Source: Yeosuana marina (GTDB lineage: Bacteria; Bacteroidota; Bacteroidia; Flavobacteriales; Flavobacteriaceae). Taken from it: a stretch of 64,000 nucleotides of DNA. The stretch is taken from the NCBI RefSeq assembly GCF_011762485.1, contig NZ_JAAKGI010000003.1:527631-591630 (forward strand). Direction: 5' to 3'. Positions 18,387 through 30,590 of the stretch are shown piece after piece; positions within the stretch are counted from its first letter, which is position 1; every line of letters starts with the position of its first letter. Below the pieces are notes generated by a model. It ran no database searches. It was not told the DNA's origin and saw only the letters and a program-made list of their open reading frames with translations. Made by a program: the position numbers and the translations under genes.

Positions 18387-20894
18387 ATGAAACATACCTA
18401 TAAAATTTCAGGAATGAGCTGTAATGGCTGTCGAGGACATGTTGAAAAAACAATTAATGGCGTAGAAGGCGTCGTTGAAGCCCAAGTAGATTTGCAAAAG
18501 GCTGAAGCAACCATTGAGATGAGTTCACATATATCTTTAGATGTTTTTAAAGAAGCTTTGGAGTCCGATAGTAATGGGCGTTATAGTATTTCTATGCCAG
18601 GAGAGCATCAACATGAACATAAACATACTAAACCTGAAAAACCCAAAGGGAAAGGAACAGGTACGTTTTATTGCCCTATGCATTGTGAAGGAGAAAAAAC
18701 CTATGACAAAGCCAGCGATTGTCCGGTTTGCGGAATGGATTTAGTAGAAGAAATGAGTTTAAAACAACAATCGGGCACACAATACACCTGTCCTATGCAT
18801 CCAGAAGTTGTTAAAGACGAAGCGGGTTCTTGTCCAATCTGTGGAATGGATTTGGTACCGTTGAAAGCAGATGTTTCAGCAGAAGAGAAAAACTATAAAA
18901 AATTGCTGAAGAAATTTTGGTGGAGTGTGGTATTTACATTGCCTATTTTCTTGATTGCGATGTCAGAAATGATTCCAGAGAATCCATTAAATACTATCAT
19001 GTCATTAAAATATTGGAATTGGGTTCAGTTTACCTTGTCAATACCCGTCGTATTTTATACCACATGGATGTTTTTTCAACGTGCCTATAAATCCATTATA
19101 ACGTGGAATTTAAATATGTTCACCCTCATTGGTATTGGTGCTGGAGTAGCTTGGACCTTTAGTGTTTTTGGGTTATTGTTTCCAGACTTTTTCCCACCAC
19201 AGTTTAAAACAGAGTTAGGCACCGTTCACGTCTATTTTGAAGCGGCTACGGTTATTTTAACCTTGGTGTTAATGGGGCAAGTTCTAGAAGCACGAGCTCA
19301 CACAAAAACAAATAGTGCAGTTAAGGAATTATTGAAACTGGCGCCCAATCAAGCGATTCGGGTTGTTGATGGAAAGGAAGAAACTATCTCCATAGATGCG
19401 ATTAAAATAGGTGATTTGTTACGGGTAAAACCTGGTGACAAAATTCCTGTTGATGGAAGCATTCAAGAAGGAGAAAGTTCTATTGACGAATCTATGATTA
19501 CCGGTGAACCGATGCCTGTTCACAAATCTGTAAATGATAATGTGAGTTCAGGAACCATTAATGGGAAACAGTCATTTGTTATGAAAGCCGAACGGGTAGG
19601 ATCTGATACCTTACTATCCCAAATTATTGAAATGGTTAATAAGGCAAGCCGAAGTCAAGCTCCTATTCAAAAATTGGCCGATAAAATCTCTGGTTATTTT
19701 GTGCCCATTGTTGTTGCTATTTCAGTAATAACCTTCATCCTTTGGGTAATTTTTGGACCAGAACCCAAATATGTATATGCATTGGTAAACGCTATTGCTG
19801 TGCTTATTATAGCTTGTCCATGTGCATTAGGGTTGGCAACACCTATGTCGGTTATGGTAGGTGTTGGTAAAGGTGCGCAGTCTGGAGTACTCATTAAAAA
19901 TGCAGAAGCCTTAGAAACATTAAGTGCAATAGATGTTCTTATAATTGATAAAACAGGAACTATTACAGAAGGAAAACCTTCGGTAGATATGGTGGTTTCG
20001 GGGTCGAGTGATTTTGATAAGGATAAAGTGTTGCAATATAGTATGTCTGTGAATGGCCATAGTGAGCATCCGTTGGCAGAAGCAACTTTCGCTTATGGAA
20101 AAGAAAAAAAGCTGAAAGCTCTGAAAGTAGCTGATTTTAATTCGGTAACAGGAAAAGGAGTTACTGGGATTGTAGATTCCAAAGAAGTAGCCTTAGGCAA
20201 TAAAAAATTGATGGACGAAGTTAAGGCTTCTATGTCTGAAGAACTTGAAAAAAACGCTACCAAACAACAATCGTTAGGTAAAACAGTATCTTTTTTATCT
20301 GTTGATAAACAAGTAGTCGGCTATGTGGTGATTTCAGATAAGATCAAAGAAACAAGTAAAAAAGCGATTGCAACTTTGCAAAAAAGAGGTATTGATGTTG
20401 TGATGCTAACTGGAGATAACAAGAATACAGCGAAGGCAGTAGCTGAAGAGATGAATCTAGCCGATTTTAAAGCAGATATGTTGCCTCAAGATAAATTAAG
20501 TGAAGTGGAACGTCTTCAAAATGAAGGCAAAACAGTGGCTATGGCAGGTGATGGTATTAATGATGCACCAGCGCTTGCAAAAAGTAATGTAGGTATTGCT
20601 ATGGGCACAGGAACCGATGTTGCCATTGAAAGTGCTAAAATAACCTTGGTTAAAGGAGATTTACATGGTATTGTAAAAGCTCATAATTTAAGTAGTAAGG
20701 TGATGAAGAATATTAAGCAAAATTTATTCTTTGCTCTTATATACAACAGTATTGGTGTCCCTATTGCGGCGGGTATTTTGTTTCCTTTTTTCGGACTTCT
20801 TTTATCACCTATGCTTGCAGCTTTAGCTATGAGTTTTAGTTCGGTTTCTGTAATTGCAAATGCCTTAAGATTGCGTAATGCCAATATTGAATAG
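18387..20894 (+). CDS. copA: Copper-translocating P1B-type ATPase
   Basis: Exports Cu(I) from the cytoplasm using ATP. Domains in order: an HMA domain with GMSCNGC (Cys12 and Cys15); a His-rich linker (HQHEHKHTK, about 73-81); two metal-binding modules, CPMHCEGE...CPVCGMDL and CPMHPEVV...CPICGMDL (about 94-155); membrane segments with the ion-binding CPC motif (Cys477-Pro-Cys479); phosphorylation motif DKTGT (Asp521); [24 protein letters not shown]. The length is 835 aa. The 240-nt gap before it contains a TAATTTTG box (18226-18233), so it may have its own promoter. Function and class are secure. Confidence 0.95.
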   Translation: MKHTYKISGMSCNGCRGHVEKTINGVEGVVEAQVDLQKAEATIEMSSHISLDVFKEALESDSNGRYSISMPGEHQHEHKHTKPEKPKGKGTGTFYCPMHCEGEKTYDKASDCPVCGMDLVEEMSLKQQSGTQYTCPMHPEVVKDEAGSCPICGMDLVPLKADVSAEEKNYKKLLKKFWWSVVFTLPIFLIAMSEMIPENPLNTIMSLKYWNWVQFTLSIPVVFYTTWMFFQRAYKSIITWNLNMFTLIGIGAGVAWTFSVFGLLFPDFFPPQFKTELGTVHVYFEAATVILTLVLMGQVLEARAHTKTNSAVKELLKLAPNQAIRVVDGKEETISIDAIKIGDLLRVKPGDKIPVDGSIQEGESSIDESMITGEPMPVHKSVNDNVSSGTINGKQSFVMKAERVGSDTLLSQIIEMVNKASRSQAPIQKLADKISGYFVPIVVAISVITFILWVIFGPEPKYVYALVNAIAVLIIACPCALGLATPMSVMVGVGKGAQSGVLIKNAEALETLSAIDVLIIDKTGTITEGKPSVDMVVSGSSDFDKDKVLQYSMSVNGHSEHPLAEATFAYGKEKKLKALKVADFNSVTGKGVTGIVDSKEVALGNKKLMDEVKASMSEELEKNATKQQSLGKTVSFLSVDKQVVGYVVISDKIKETSKKAIATLQKRGIDVVMLTGDNKNTAKAVAEEMNLADFKADMLPQDKLSEVERLQNEGKTVAMAGDGINDAPALAKSNVGIAMGTGTDVAIESAKITLVKGDLHGIVKAHNLSSKVMKNIKQNLFFALIYNSIGVPIAAGILFPFFGLLLSPMLAALAMSFSSVSVIANALRLRNANIE

Positions 20895-20986
20895 GATATT
20901 TTTCTGTTAAAGACTACTTAAAAGCAGTTGTTAAGTTTGAATAATATAGTAATTTCGAGTAATTTTTCATTTTAAAATTCATTTAT

Positions 20987-23209
20987 ATGCGCGTACCTAA
21001 AATAACTTACATAGTAAAGTGGAAGCTAAACACTTTTTTAACTGCTCTCTTTTTTGTATTAATATCGCTTCAAGTTTTTTCGCAAGGCGGATTCAAATGG
21101 TCTAACGATGGCAATTCGTATTATCGTATAGTAAACAATAATATTGTTCTTTACTCACTACCATCCAATGATTCTAAAGTCTTAGTATCAAAGGAACAAT
21201 TAACACCAGTAGGTATTGAAAAACCGCTTGAAGTTAGTTATTTTAATATTTCTGATGATGAGCAAAAGGTGTTGTTATTTACGAATACTAAACGCGTATG
21301 GCGAATTAATACCAAAGGCGATTATTGGGTTTTAAATAAAGCAACAGGGTCTTTGCAACAACTTGGTAAAACATTACCAGAATCGTCTTTAATGTTTGCT
21401 AAATTTTCTCCTGACGGAAAGTCTGTTGCCTATGTAAGTGGAAATAATATTTACGTTGAAGATTTAAGTACTTCAAAAATTAAAGCATTGACAACTGATG
21501 GAACAACTACTTTAATAAACGGTACGTTTGATTGGGCTTATGAAGAAGAATTCGCCTGTCGTGACGGGTTTCGCTGGAGTCCAGATAGTCAATCTATAGC
21601 CTATTGGCAAATTGATGCTAGTGATATTAAGAAGTTTTACATGATTAATAATACAGACTCTATTTACTCAAGACCTATTCCTATTGAATATCCTAAAGTA
21701 GGCGAAACACCATCATTGTGTAAAGTTGGTGTTGTTTCTGTTGATGATGCCAAAACCACTTGGATAGATATTCCTGGAGATCCGCGTCAGCACTATATTG
21801 TTCGTATGGAATTTGTTCCTTCAACCGAAAAGTTATTAATCCAACAGTTAAACAGAAAGCAAAATGATAGTAAACTTTTTATGTCTGACGCTAACACGGG
21901 TAAGTCAAACCTTGTTTACGAAGAGTCTGATGATGCTTGGGTAGATATTTATCAGGCAGGAAATAAATATACGATCGATTTTACAAACAACTTTATATGG
22001 TTGAATGAGGGCAAAAGTATTTTATGGGCTACTGAAAAAGACGGATGGAGGCACTTGTACAAAGTTTCTTTACAAGGAAAAAAGGAACAGCTGGTTACAA
22101 AAGGAGATTATGATTTTATTGATTTAGAGTATGTTGATGCTAAAGATGGTTATGTCTATTTTATGGCCTCTCCAGATAACGCAACTCAAAGTTATCTTTA
22201 CAAAACCAAGCTAAATGGCAAAGGGTCTTTAGAATTAATGAGTCCGAAATCTTTAAAAGGAACTCATAATTATAATGTGTCGCCAACAGGAATGTATGCC
22301 ATTCATTCGTTTTCAAATCATTATACAAGACCTGCTTCTGAGTTAATTTCATTTAAAGATCAGAAGCCTCTTGATGAAGAAAGAAGTATTGAGGCTAACC
22401 TATCTCAATTAGAAGAAACTCCTAAAGTTGAATTTATAAAGATAACCACTGCTGATGGTGTTGATATGGATGGCTGGATGGTAAAACCAACAAATTTTGA
22501 TCCAACAAAAAAATATCCGGTCGTATTTTATGTATATACCGAACCAGCAAGCACGACGGTTACAGATACTTATGGTATTGGTAATAATAGAAATTATATT
22601 GGTAACATGGCAGATGATGGGTATATATACATTTCTTTAGACAATCGTGGAACTCCGGCACCAAAAGGACGTGAGTGGCGTAAAAGTATTTATAGAAAGA
22701 TAGGGCAGATTAATATTCACGATCAGGCCATGGCGGCTAAAGAGGTTTTGAAATGGGATTTCGTTGATCCTGATAGAGTAGCTGTTTGGGGCTGGAGTGG
22801 AGGTGGCTCTGCTACGTTAAACTTAATGTTTCAACATCCAGAAATTTATAAAACAGGTATTGCCATAGCAGCTGTAGCTAATCAATTAACCTACGACAAT
22901 ATTTATCAAGAACGATATATGGGATTGCCACAAGAAAACAAAGAAGACTTTGTAAAGGGCTCTCCAATGACCTATGCAAAAGGTTTAGAAGGTAACTTAT
23001 TGTATATACACGGAACTGGTGATGATAATGTGCATTATCAAAATGCCGAAATGCTAATTAATGAATTGGTAAAGTATAATAAACAGTTTCAGTTTATGGC
23101 GTATCCAAACCGTTCGCATGGCATTTATGAAGGGGAAGGCACTACAAAACATTTAAGAACCTTATTTACCAATTACTTGAAAGCACATTGCCCACCTGGG
23201 GGTAAATAA
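20987..23209 (+). CDS. S9 family prolyl peptidase (DPP-IV-like), exported
   Basis: A periplasmic serine peptidase that removes X-Pro/X-Ala dipeptides from peptides. An N-terminal hydrophobic signal (about 15-32, ending VFSQGG) leads into an eight-bladed propeller (about 60-460) with the glutamate motif DWAYEEEF that anchors substrate N-termini in DPP-IV. The C-terminal alpha/beta hydrolase carries the triad: Ser604 in GWSGGGS, Asp679 or Asp680 in GTGDDNVHY, and His711 in NRSHGIYEG. At 740 aa it is full length. It lies 92 nt after copA and appears to be an independent gene for peptide use. Confidence 0.93.
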   Translation: MRVPKITYIVKWKLNTFLTALFFVLISLQVFSQGGFKWSNDGNSYYRIVNNNIVLYSLPSNDSKVLVSKEQLTPVGIEKPLEVSYFNISDDEQKVLLFTNTKRVWRINTKGDYWVLNKATGSLQQLGKTLPESSLMFAKFSPDGKSVAYVSGNNIYVEDLSTSKIKALTTDGTTTLINGTFDWAYEEEFACRDGFRWSPDSQSIAYWQIDASDIKKFYMINNTDSIYSRPIPIEYPKVGETPSLCKVGVVSVDDAKTTWIDIPGDPRQHYIVRMEFVPSTEKLLIQQLNRKQNDSKLFMSDANTGKSNLVYEESDDAWVDIYQAGNKYTIDFTNNFIWLNEGKSILWATEKDGWRHLYKVSLQGKKEQLVTKGDYDFIDLEYVDAKDGYVYFMASPDNATQSYLYKTKLNGKGSLELMSPKSLKGTHNYNVSPTGMYAIHSFSNHYTRPASELISFKDQKPLDEERSIEANLSQLEETPKVEFIKITTADGVDMDGWMVKPTNFDPTKKYPVVFYVYTEPASTTVTDTYGIGNNRNYIGNMADDGYIYISLDNRGTPAPKGREWRKSIYRKIGQINIHDQAMAAKEVLKWDFVDPDRVAVWGWSGGGSATLNLMFQHPEIYKTGIAIAAVANQLTYDNIYQERYMGLPQENKEDFVKGSPMTYAKGLEGNLLYIHGTGDDNVHYQNAEMLINELVKYNKQFQFMAYPNRSHGIYEGEGTTKHLRTLFTNYLKAHCPPGGK

Positions 23210-23377
23210 TAAAAATTAATAAAACTCGAAGCTACATACTTCCCGTTTTTATTGCTTTTGATGAGTTTACTTTACAGTGAACGACTTCAGGTTAACTATC
23301 AATATGGATAGCTAATATTGAACTTGTTTTTGTTGAAGCAATCCATATTGTAACAGTACAATAATAAAAATTGCTTA

Positions 23378-24658
23378 ATGGATAATAAAATAGGATTAAA
23401 GGAAGCTATTTCTATAGGAATAGGAGGTATGGTTGGTGGTGGTATTTTTGCAGTACTCGGGCTAGCGGTATCTCTTGCAAAAGGAGGAACACCTATAGCC
23501 TTTTTATTCGCGGGTATTTTGGCTTTAATAACATCCTATAGTTATGTTAAACTCTCGAAAAAGTATTCAGATAGAGGAGGAACAGTAAAGTTTATTAATC
23601 AAGGATTTGGTAAATCTGTTTTTAGTGGTGCAATCAGTAATCTTTTATGGGTTAGCTATATTATTATGCTGTCATTATATGCTTCGGCATTTGGTTCTTA
23701 TGCACCTAATTTATTGGAATTAACTGATCAAAAAGCCTTTGATTTTCATATCTATGCGAGCGCTATTATTATTTTTGCAACCGTTATAAACTATTATAGT
23801 ATAGCCATTGTAGGTAAAATAGAATCCTATGCGGTCATCATTAAATTGGTTATTCTTATTGCTTTTATTTTTATTGGAGCTTATGGTTTAATCGGGAATC
23901 CTAATCTAACGCAATTGGCAATTTCACAATGGGAAAATCCTATAAAATTATTTGCTGGTGGTATGGTCATTTTTGTGTCTTATGAAGGTTTCGAATTAAT
24001 TGCGAATGCAGCACCAGATATTATTCATCCAGAAAAGAATATTCCACGAGCCTATTATTATTCAATTATTTTTGTTATTATACTGTATATAATAATCGCT
24101 TTTGTAACAGTAGGATCACTTCCGTTTCAAAAAATTGCCACGGCCCAAGATTATGTTTTAGCCGAAGCCGCCAAACCAATGTTAGGTAAAATAGGCTTTT
24201 CCATTATTACTGTTGCTGCTCTCATATCAACATTTTCTGCTATTAATGCTTCCTTATTGGGAGGAAGTCGGGTTAATTTTGAAATTGCGGAAGATGATGA
24301 GTTGCCACATCATTTTCTTGCTAAACTCTGGAATCATCCTGTGGGATTAATGGTAACCGCAGTTTCCACATTAATCTTAGTAAATGTTCTAGATTTAGAA
24401 AGTATATCAACTGCGGGAAGTATTGGGTTTTTAATCATCTTTGGTATTGTAAACTTCATAGGCTACAGGTTATCAAAAAATACAGGCGGTAAAAAAGTAA
24501 TCCCTTTAGCCGGATTTGTATTGTGTCTAATTGCCGTAACGATTTTAATTATTCAACAATACCAATCAAATAAAATTGGTGTCCTTGTATCTATGGCAAT
24601 AATTGGTTTTTGTTTTTTAATAGAATGGATTTACAAAAAAACTGAATCTAAAAAATAA
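23378..24658 (+). CDS. APC-family amino acid permease
   Basis: A secondary transporter of 426 aa with about twelve membrane segments. The start of TM1 has the APC signature IGIGGMVGGGIFAVLG, the unwound helix that binds the amino acid, and a later segment SYEGFELIANAAPDI fits TM6. A DELP motif (EDDELPHHFLAKLW) before TM9 is typical of the family. The substrate cannot be told. It is followed by two metabolic genes in the same direction, but the gap of about 110 nt leaves operon status open. Confidence 0.88.
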   Translation: MDNKIGLKEAISIGIGGMVGGGIFAVLGLAVSLAKGGTPIAFLFAGILALITSYSYVKLSKKYSDRGGTVKFINQGFGKSVFSGAISNLLWVSYIIMLSLYASAFGSYAPNLLELTDQKAFDFHIYASAIIIFATVINYYSIAIVGKIESYAVIIKLVILIAFIFIGAYGLIGNPNLTQLAISQWENPIKLFAGGMVIFVSYEGFELIANAAPDIIHPEKNIPRAYYYSIIFVIILYIIIAFVTVGSLPFQKIATAQDYVLAEAAKPMLGKIGFSIITVAALISTFSAINASLLGGSRVNFEIAEDDELPHHFLAKLWNHPVGLMVTAVSTLILVNVLDLESISTAGSIGFLIIFGIVNFIGYRLSKNTGGKKVIPLAGFVLCLIAVTILIIQQYQSNKIGVLVSMAIIGFCFLIEWIYKKTESKK

Positions 24659-24768
24659 GCTTTTCTTATGAAAATTGACTTTATGAAATATTTTAATTAA
24701 GTTAAAAGGAATACTAATGCAAATAAGTGTTTGTCGCTTGTTTCATATTTAAATCTAAAAAAATAGTT

Positions 24769-26508
24769 ATGTCAAGAAATGTATCTGATTATGTAGTAGA
24801 AATGCTGGTGGAAGCTGGAGTAAAACGTATTTATGCCGTTACTGGTGATAGTTTAAATCCTGTTAATGATGCCGTACGGAGGGATGGACGAATTCAATGG
24901 ATTCATGTTAGACACGAAGAGGCTGGAGCTTATGCGGCTTCCATGGAAGCTGAGTTAAATGGTATTGGTTGTTGTATGGGTAGTAGTGGTCCCGGGCATG
25001 TGCATCTTGTTAATGGATTATATGACGCCAATAGGTCGGGTAATCCGGTCATCGCTATAGCGTCTACTATCTTTACCGAAAAATTAGGACTTGATAATTT
25101 TCAGGAAACACGACCCGAGTATTTATTTCAAGATTGTTCTAAATACGTGTTTATGGCAAATACACCCAAACAAGCCATGAATGGTCTTCAAACGGCTATT
25201 CAACACGCTATTAGTCAAAAAGGAGTGGCAGTTTTGGGCTTGCCTGGTGATGTGGCGAGCGCAGATATTGAAGAGGTCTATTCTGCAGGTAAGAATTTTT
25301 ATAGTGAACCAAGAGTCATACCAAGTGAAGCACATTTAAAAGAGCTAGCCAATCTTATCAGTTCTCATGAAAAAGTAATGTTGTATTGTGGTCATGGATG
25401 TCGCTACGCCATCGATGAGGTAATGCAATTGGCTGAAAAATTACAATCACCATTAGGATATAGTTTTAGAGGTAAAATATTTTTTGAACGCGATGACAAT
25501 CCGTTTGCTGTTGGGTTGAATGGGCTATTAGGTAATAAATCGGGCTTTGAAGCCATGCATAAGGCAGATGTTTTAGTTATGCTGGGAACAGACTTTCCGT
25601 ATAGTGAATTCTTGCCCGAAAAATGTAAAATTGTTCAAATTGATACCAAGCCAGAACGATTAGGACGTAGAGCCAAAGTTGATTATGGTTATTGTGGCGA
25701 TATTAAATCGACTATTACCGAATTGTTGCCAATGCTAGATAAAAAGTCTAATACAGATTTTCTTGATACCATGAGAAGTATGCATCAAGAACTTGTGGAA
25801 AAATATGATAGTTATGTTAAGGAAAAAGGAAGCGACGAAAATATTCACCCAGAATATGTGGCTTATTTAATTGATAAAATTGCTAGTGATGATGCTATTT
25901 TTACCGTAGACACAGGTATGAGTGCCGTATGGGCTGCTCGTTATTTAAAAGCAGGAAAAAACCGGTATCTCACCGGGTCTTTTAATCACGGTTCTATGGC
26001 TAATGCTATGCCAATGGCTATGGGAGCTGGACTTTCGCACCCCGATAGACAAGTAATAGCCTTTTGTGGAGATGGTGGAATTTCAATGCTTTTAGGAGAT
26101 TTAATGACTATTAGCCAATATAAAATACCTGTTAAAATCATTATTTTTAATAATAGAACCTTGGGTATGGTCAAGTTAGAAATGAGGGTTCAAGGCTATA
26201 TGGATTGGCAAACAGATATGGTAAATCCAGATTTTGTAAAACTGGCAGAATCTATGAATATTGCTGCTTGGGAAGCTAAAGAGCCCAAAGATGTCGAACA
26301 AGCATTACGCGATGGTTTTAATCATGAAGGGCCTGCCGTTATTAGTATTTTTACAGATCCAGAAGCTTTAGCAATGCCGCCTACAATTAAGCTCGAACAA
26401 GTGATTGGATTTACAAATTCAATGGGTAAGTTAATGATGAATGGAAAAACTGCTGAAATCATTGAAACCGCCAAATCCGATTTAAAATATCTAAAAGAGC
26501 TTTTTTAA
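24769..26508 (+). CDS. Thiamine-diphosphate-dependent enzyme, pyruvate oxidase-like
   Basis: A three-domain ThDP enzyme of about 579 aa in the pyruvate oxidase / acetolactate synthase superfamily, probably turning pyruvate into acetate or acetyl-phosphate with FAD. The ThDP-activating glutamate is Glu50 in RHEEAGAYAA. The diphosphate-binding motif starts GDGGISMLLGD and ends IIFNN. The middle domain contains GHGCRYAIDEV and VMLGTDFPYSEF, as in PoxB-type proteins. I chose the ATG at 24769 (MSRNVSDYVVEML), because the 14 residues upstream are not conserved-looking and follow a UTR-like stretch. The exact substrate is uncertain. Confidence 0.85.
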   Translation: MSRNVSDYVVEMLVEAGVKRIYAVTGDSLNPVNDAVRRDGRIQWIHVRHEEAGAYAASMEAELNGIGCCMGSSGPGHVHLVNGLYDANRSGNPVIAIASTIFTEKLGLDNFQETRPEYLFQDCSKYVFMANTPKQAMNGLQTAIQHAISQKGVAVLGLPGDVASADIEEVYSAGKNFYSEPRVIPSEAHLKELANLISSHEKVMLYCGHGCRYAIDEVMQLAEKLQSPLGYSFRGKIFFERDDNPFAVGLNGLLGNKSGFEAMHKADVLVMLGTDFPYSEFLPEKCKIVQIDTKPERLGRRAKVDYGYCGDIKSTITELLPMLDKKSNTDFLDTMRSMHQELVEKYDSYVKEKGSDENIHPEYVAYLIDKIASDDAIFTVDTGMSAVWAARYLKAGKNRYLTGSFNHGSMANAMPMAMGAGLSHPDRQVIAFCGDGGISMLLGDLMTISQYKIPVKIIIFNNRTLGMVKLEMRVQGYMDWQTDMVNPDFVKLAESMNIAAWEAKEPKDVEQALRDGFNHEGPAVISIFTDPEALAMPPTIKLEQVIGFTNSMGKLMMNGKTAEIIETAKSDLKYLKELF

Positions 26509-26534
26509 AGCAGTATTTAAAAACATAAAAAATT

Positions 26535-28034
26535 ATGAGAGAAGCTATAAAATTCACGATCATTTCATCAGTTGTTGTAGCCTTTATATTAGTAGTCGTT
26601 TTATGGCCGCTCCCTGGCTTTATTCTGTTAGCTAGTTTAATTATATTCCTTGGCTTTTATGATATGTTTCAAAAAAAGCATACTATTTTAAGGAACTTTC
26701 CAGTGATAGGTCATATGCGGTATTTATTAGAACTGATAGGTCCTGAAATTCATCAATATTTTATTGAATCAGATACCGATGGTAAGCCTATAGATAGAAA
26801 TCATAGAAGTTACATATACCAGAGGGCAAAACAGCAGAGTAAAACACATCCTTTTGGTACCGAACTTGATGTTTATAATGACAATTATAAATGGATGCAA
26901 CACAGTATCTATCCAGCAAAAAAATTAGAAACGCCTACAAGGGTTATCATTGGTGGCTCTGAATGTAAACAACCTTACAGTGCTAGTTTGTTTAATATCT
27001 CTGCTATGAGTTATGGTGCTTTAAGCAAGAATGCCATAGAAGCACTTAATTTGGGAGCGAAGGCGGGTAATTTTTTTCATGATACAGGCGAAGGAGGTAT
27101 TTCAGAGTACCATAGAAAAGGTGGTGATTTGGTATGGGAAATAGGAACCGGATATTTTGGATGCAGAACAGAGGATGGCAATTTTGATGCTGAAAAATTT
27201 AAGGAGAAAGCCAACTGGGAAGAAGTAAAAATGATAGAAATTAAAATTTCTCAAGGTGCTAAACCAGGTCATGGCGGTGTGTTACCAGCAGCAAAAAACA
27301 ACGAAGAAATCGCCGAAATAAGAGGTGTTAAACCACATACGGACGTACTTTCACCTCCTGGTCATTCTGCTTTTAATGACGCCCAGGGGTTGCTATTTTT
27401 TGTACAACAATTGCGAAAATTGTCCAATGGGAAACCCGTTGGTTTTAAACTAGCTATAGGTAGTAAAAAAGAGTTTATTGAGATTTGTGAAAGCATGTTG
27501 GAAACTGGCATAAAACCTGATTTTATAACGGTTGATGGTGCGGAAGGAGGTACTGGAGCTGCTCCAATTGACTTTTCAAATTACGTAGGAATGCCTTGGG
27601 AAGATGCCTTACTATTTGTGACAGACACATTATGTAAATATGACCTAAAGAAAGATATCAAAGTGATAACGGCGACTAAAATTTTCACTGCTTTTGATAT
27701 TTTTAAGGCGCTTTGCATAGGCGCAGACGTATGTAATTCTGCAAGAGGAATGATGCTTGCCTTAGGTTGTATTCAAGCCTTGCGTTGTAATACTAATGAA
27801 TGCCCTACTGGAGTTGCTACAAATAATCCGAGGCTTGTTAAAGGACTAGTGATATCAGAAAAATGGAAACGGGTTAAAAATTACCATGAGAATATACTAG
27901 AGGAATTTTTAGAACTTCTTGCAGCGTCGGGTTGCAAAACGCCAGAAGAATTAAATAGAAGTTTGATTTTTAAAAAAGTTGATAAACAGTGGAAATCTTA
28001 TGAGGAGGAATATGCAACAATAACATCGGTCTAA
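26535..28034 (+). CDS. FMN-binding glutamate synthase family protein, membrane-anchored
   Basis: A 499-aa protein with two N-terminal hydrophobic segments (about 8-45) followed by a glutamate-synthase-type FMN barrel. Visible features: SAMSYGALSKNAIEALNLGA, KPGHGGVLPAAKNNEEIAEI, and GAEGGTGAAPIDF for FMN. A 3Fe-4S-type cysteine set follows in GCIQALRCNTNECPTGVA (Cys spacing 5 and 4). It lacks the glutaminase domain of real GOGAT, so glutamate synthesis is not certain; such stand-alone proteins are widespread and poorly characterised. It follows the ThDP enzyme by 26 nt and is probably cotranscribed. Confidence 0.85.
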   Translation: MREAIKFTIISSVVVAFILVVVLWPLPGFILLASLIIFLGFYDMFQKKHTILRNFPVIGHMRYLLELIGPEIHQYFIESDTDGKPIDRNHRSYIYQRAKQQSKTHPFGTELDVYNDNYKWMQHSIYPAKKLETPTRVIIGGSECKQPYSASLFNISAMSYGALSKNAIEALNLGAKAGNFFHDTGEGGISEYHRKGGDLVWEIGTGYFGCRTEDGNFDAEKFKEKANWEEVKMIEIKISQGAKPGHGGVLPAAKNNEEIAEIRGVKPHTDVLSPPGHSAFNDAQGLLFFVQQLRKLSNGKPVGFKLAIGSKKEFIEICESMLETGIKPDFITVDGAEGGTGAAPIDFSNYVGMPWEDALLFVTDTLCKYDLKKDIKVITATKIFTAFDIFKALCIGADVCNSARGMMLALGCIQALRCNTNECPTGVATNNPRLVKGLVISEKWKRVKNYHENILEEFLELLAASGCKTPEELNRSLIFKKVDKQWKSYEEEYATITSV

Positions 28035-28045
28035 AATAAAAGAAT

Positions 28046-28081
28046 AAAAAAAACGCTTCAAACCAAATTGAAGCGTTTTTT
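28046..28081. terminator. Bidirectional intrinsic terminator
   Basis: A perfect 11-bp stem, AAACGCTTCAA pairing with TTGAAGCGTTT, with a 6-nt loop. It has an A-tract on the left and a T-tract on the right, so it can end transcription from both the plus-strand FMN protein and the minus-strand groEL. Confidence 0.9.
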
Positions 28082-28107
28082 AATATTAGTATATCGAGAT
28101 TCTCGAC

Positions 28108-29785
<1,678 letters not shown>

Positions 29786-29815
29786 GTTTAACATTAATTT
29801 TAGTTGTATTGGTAT

Positions 29816-30091
29816 TTAAACAATTGCCAAAATATCGCTTTCGCGCATAATTAAATAATCTTTACCTTCTAATTTAAGTTCTGTACCCGCATATTTACCA
29901 TATAAAACAGTATCACCAACTTTCACAGTAATAGGCTCATCTTTGGTGCCTTTACCAGCAGCAATAACAGTTCCTCTTTGTGGTTTTTCTTTAGCGTTGT
30001 CTGGAATGATAATTCCCGATGCTGTCTTTGTTTCAGCTTCAGCAGGTTCAATAAGAACGCGGTCTGCTAATGGTTTAATGTTTAAGCTCAT
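29816..30091 (-). CDS. groES: Co-chaperonin GroES
   Basis: The 10-kDa lid of the GroEL chamber (91 aa). The mobile loop region [21 protein letters not shown] and the beta-barrel core [17 protein letters not shown] are both clear. It is the first gene of the groES-groEL operon, with a good promoter candidate at 30128-30158. Confidence 0.98.
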   Translation of the reverse strand: MSLNIKPLADRVLIEPAEAETKTASGIIIPDNAKEKPQRGTVIAAGKGTKDEPITVKVGDTVLYGKYAGTELKLEGKDYLIMRESDILAIV

Positions 30092-30127
30092 TTGTTATGT
30101 GATTTTATTAAATTAAATTTTGTTTAA

Positions 30128-30158
30128 CGAAGGTTACACCTTTCTAAAATTGTGCCAA
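30128..30158 (-). promoter_or_regulatory. Candidate groES-groEL promoter
   Basis: Read on the minus strand, a TTG box (30156-30158) is followed after exactly 19 nt by TAACCTTCG (30128-30136). That is close to the Bacteroidota TTG-N19-TAnnTTTG promoter. It lies about 37 nt upstream of the groES start. No CIRCE-type inverted repeat was seen near it. Confidence 0.5.
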
Positions 30159-30185
30159 TACTAGATTACTGACAAACTTGCAGTA

Positions 30186-30217
30186 ACAAAAAATGCCAAC
30201 TTAAAAAGTTGGCATTT
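30186..30217 (-). terminator. Intrinsic terminator after secG
   Basis: AAATGCCAACTT pairs with AAGTTGGCATTT around a 3-nt loop. On the minus strand the stem is followed by a run of T, and it lies just past the secG stop, so it closes the miaB-to-secG gene run. Confidence 0.88.
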
Positions 30218-30239
30218 AAAATTGTTTAATGATTGTAAA

Positions 30240-30590
30240 TTACTTTACTGAATCTTTAACTGTTGCAGCATTGTTAGTTGTTTGCGCTGGTGCTTGCGGG
30301 GCAGGAATAGCTGTTTGATCTTGATCTAGTGCTTTAGAATCTAAATTTACAGTTTCTCTATTAATAGCCACATTTGATAATAAAATTAATGCTAATAATA
30401 ATCCAGCCAAAGTCCATGTACTTTTATCTAAAAAGTCGGTTGTTTTTTTAACACCACCAATTTGTTGAGTTCCACCACCACCAAATGATGATGACAATCC
30501 GCCTCCTTTAGGGTTTTGTACCATGATGACTACAATTAATAAAAATGCTACTACTACAATTAATACTAAAAATATTGTGAACGTACTCAT
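30240..30590 (-). CDS. secG: Preprotein translocase subunit SecG
   Basis: The small SecYEG accessory subunit (116 aa). It has two membrane segments (about 3-23 and 57-75) separated by the typical Gly/Ser-rich cytoplasmic loop VQNPKGGGLSSSFGGGGTQQ. The Bacteroidota-style C-terminal tail is rich in Q, A and P and probably unstructured. Its ATG overlaps the stop of the upstream TPR-like gene (TAATG). Confidence 0.94.
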   Translation of the reverse strand: MSTFTIFLVLIVVVAFLLIVVIMVQNPKGGGLSSSFGGGGTQQIGGVKKTTDFLDKSTWTLAGLLLALILLSNVAINRETVNLDSKALDQDQTAIPAPQAPAQTTNNAATVKDSVK

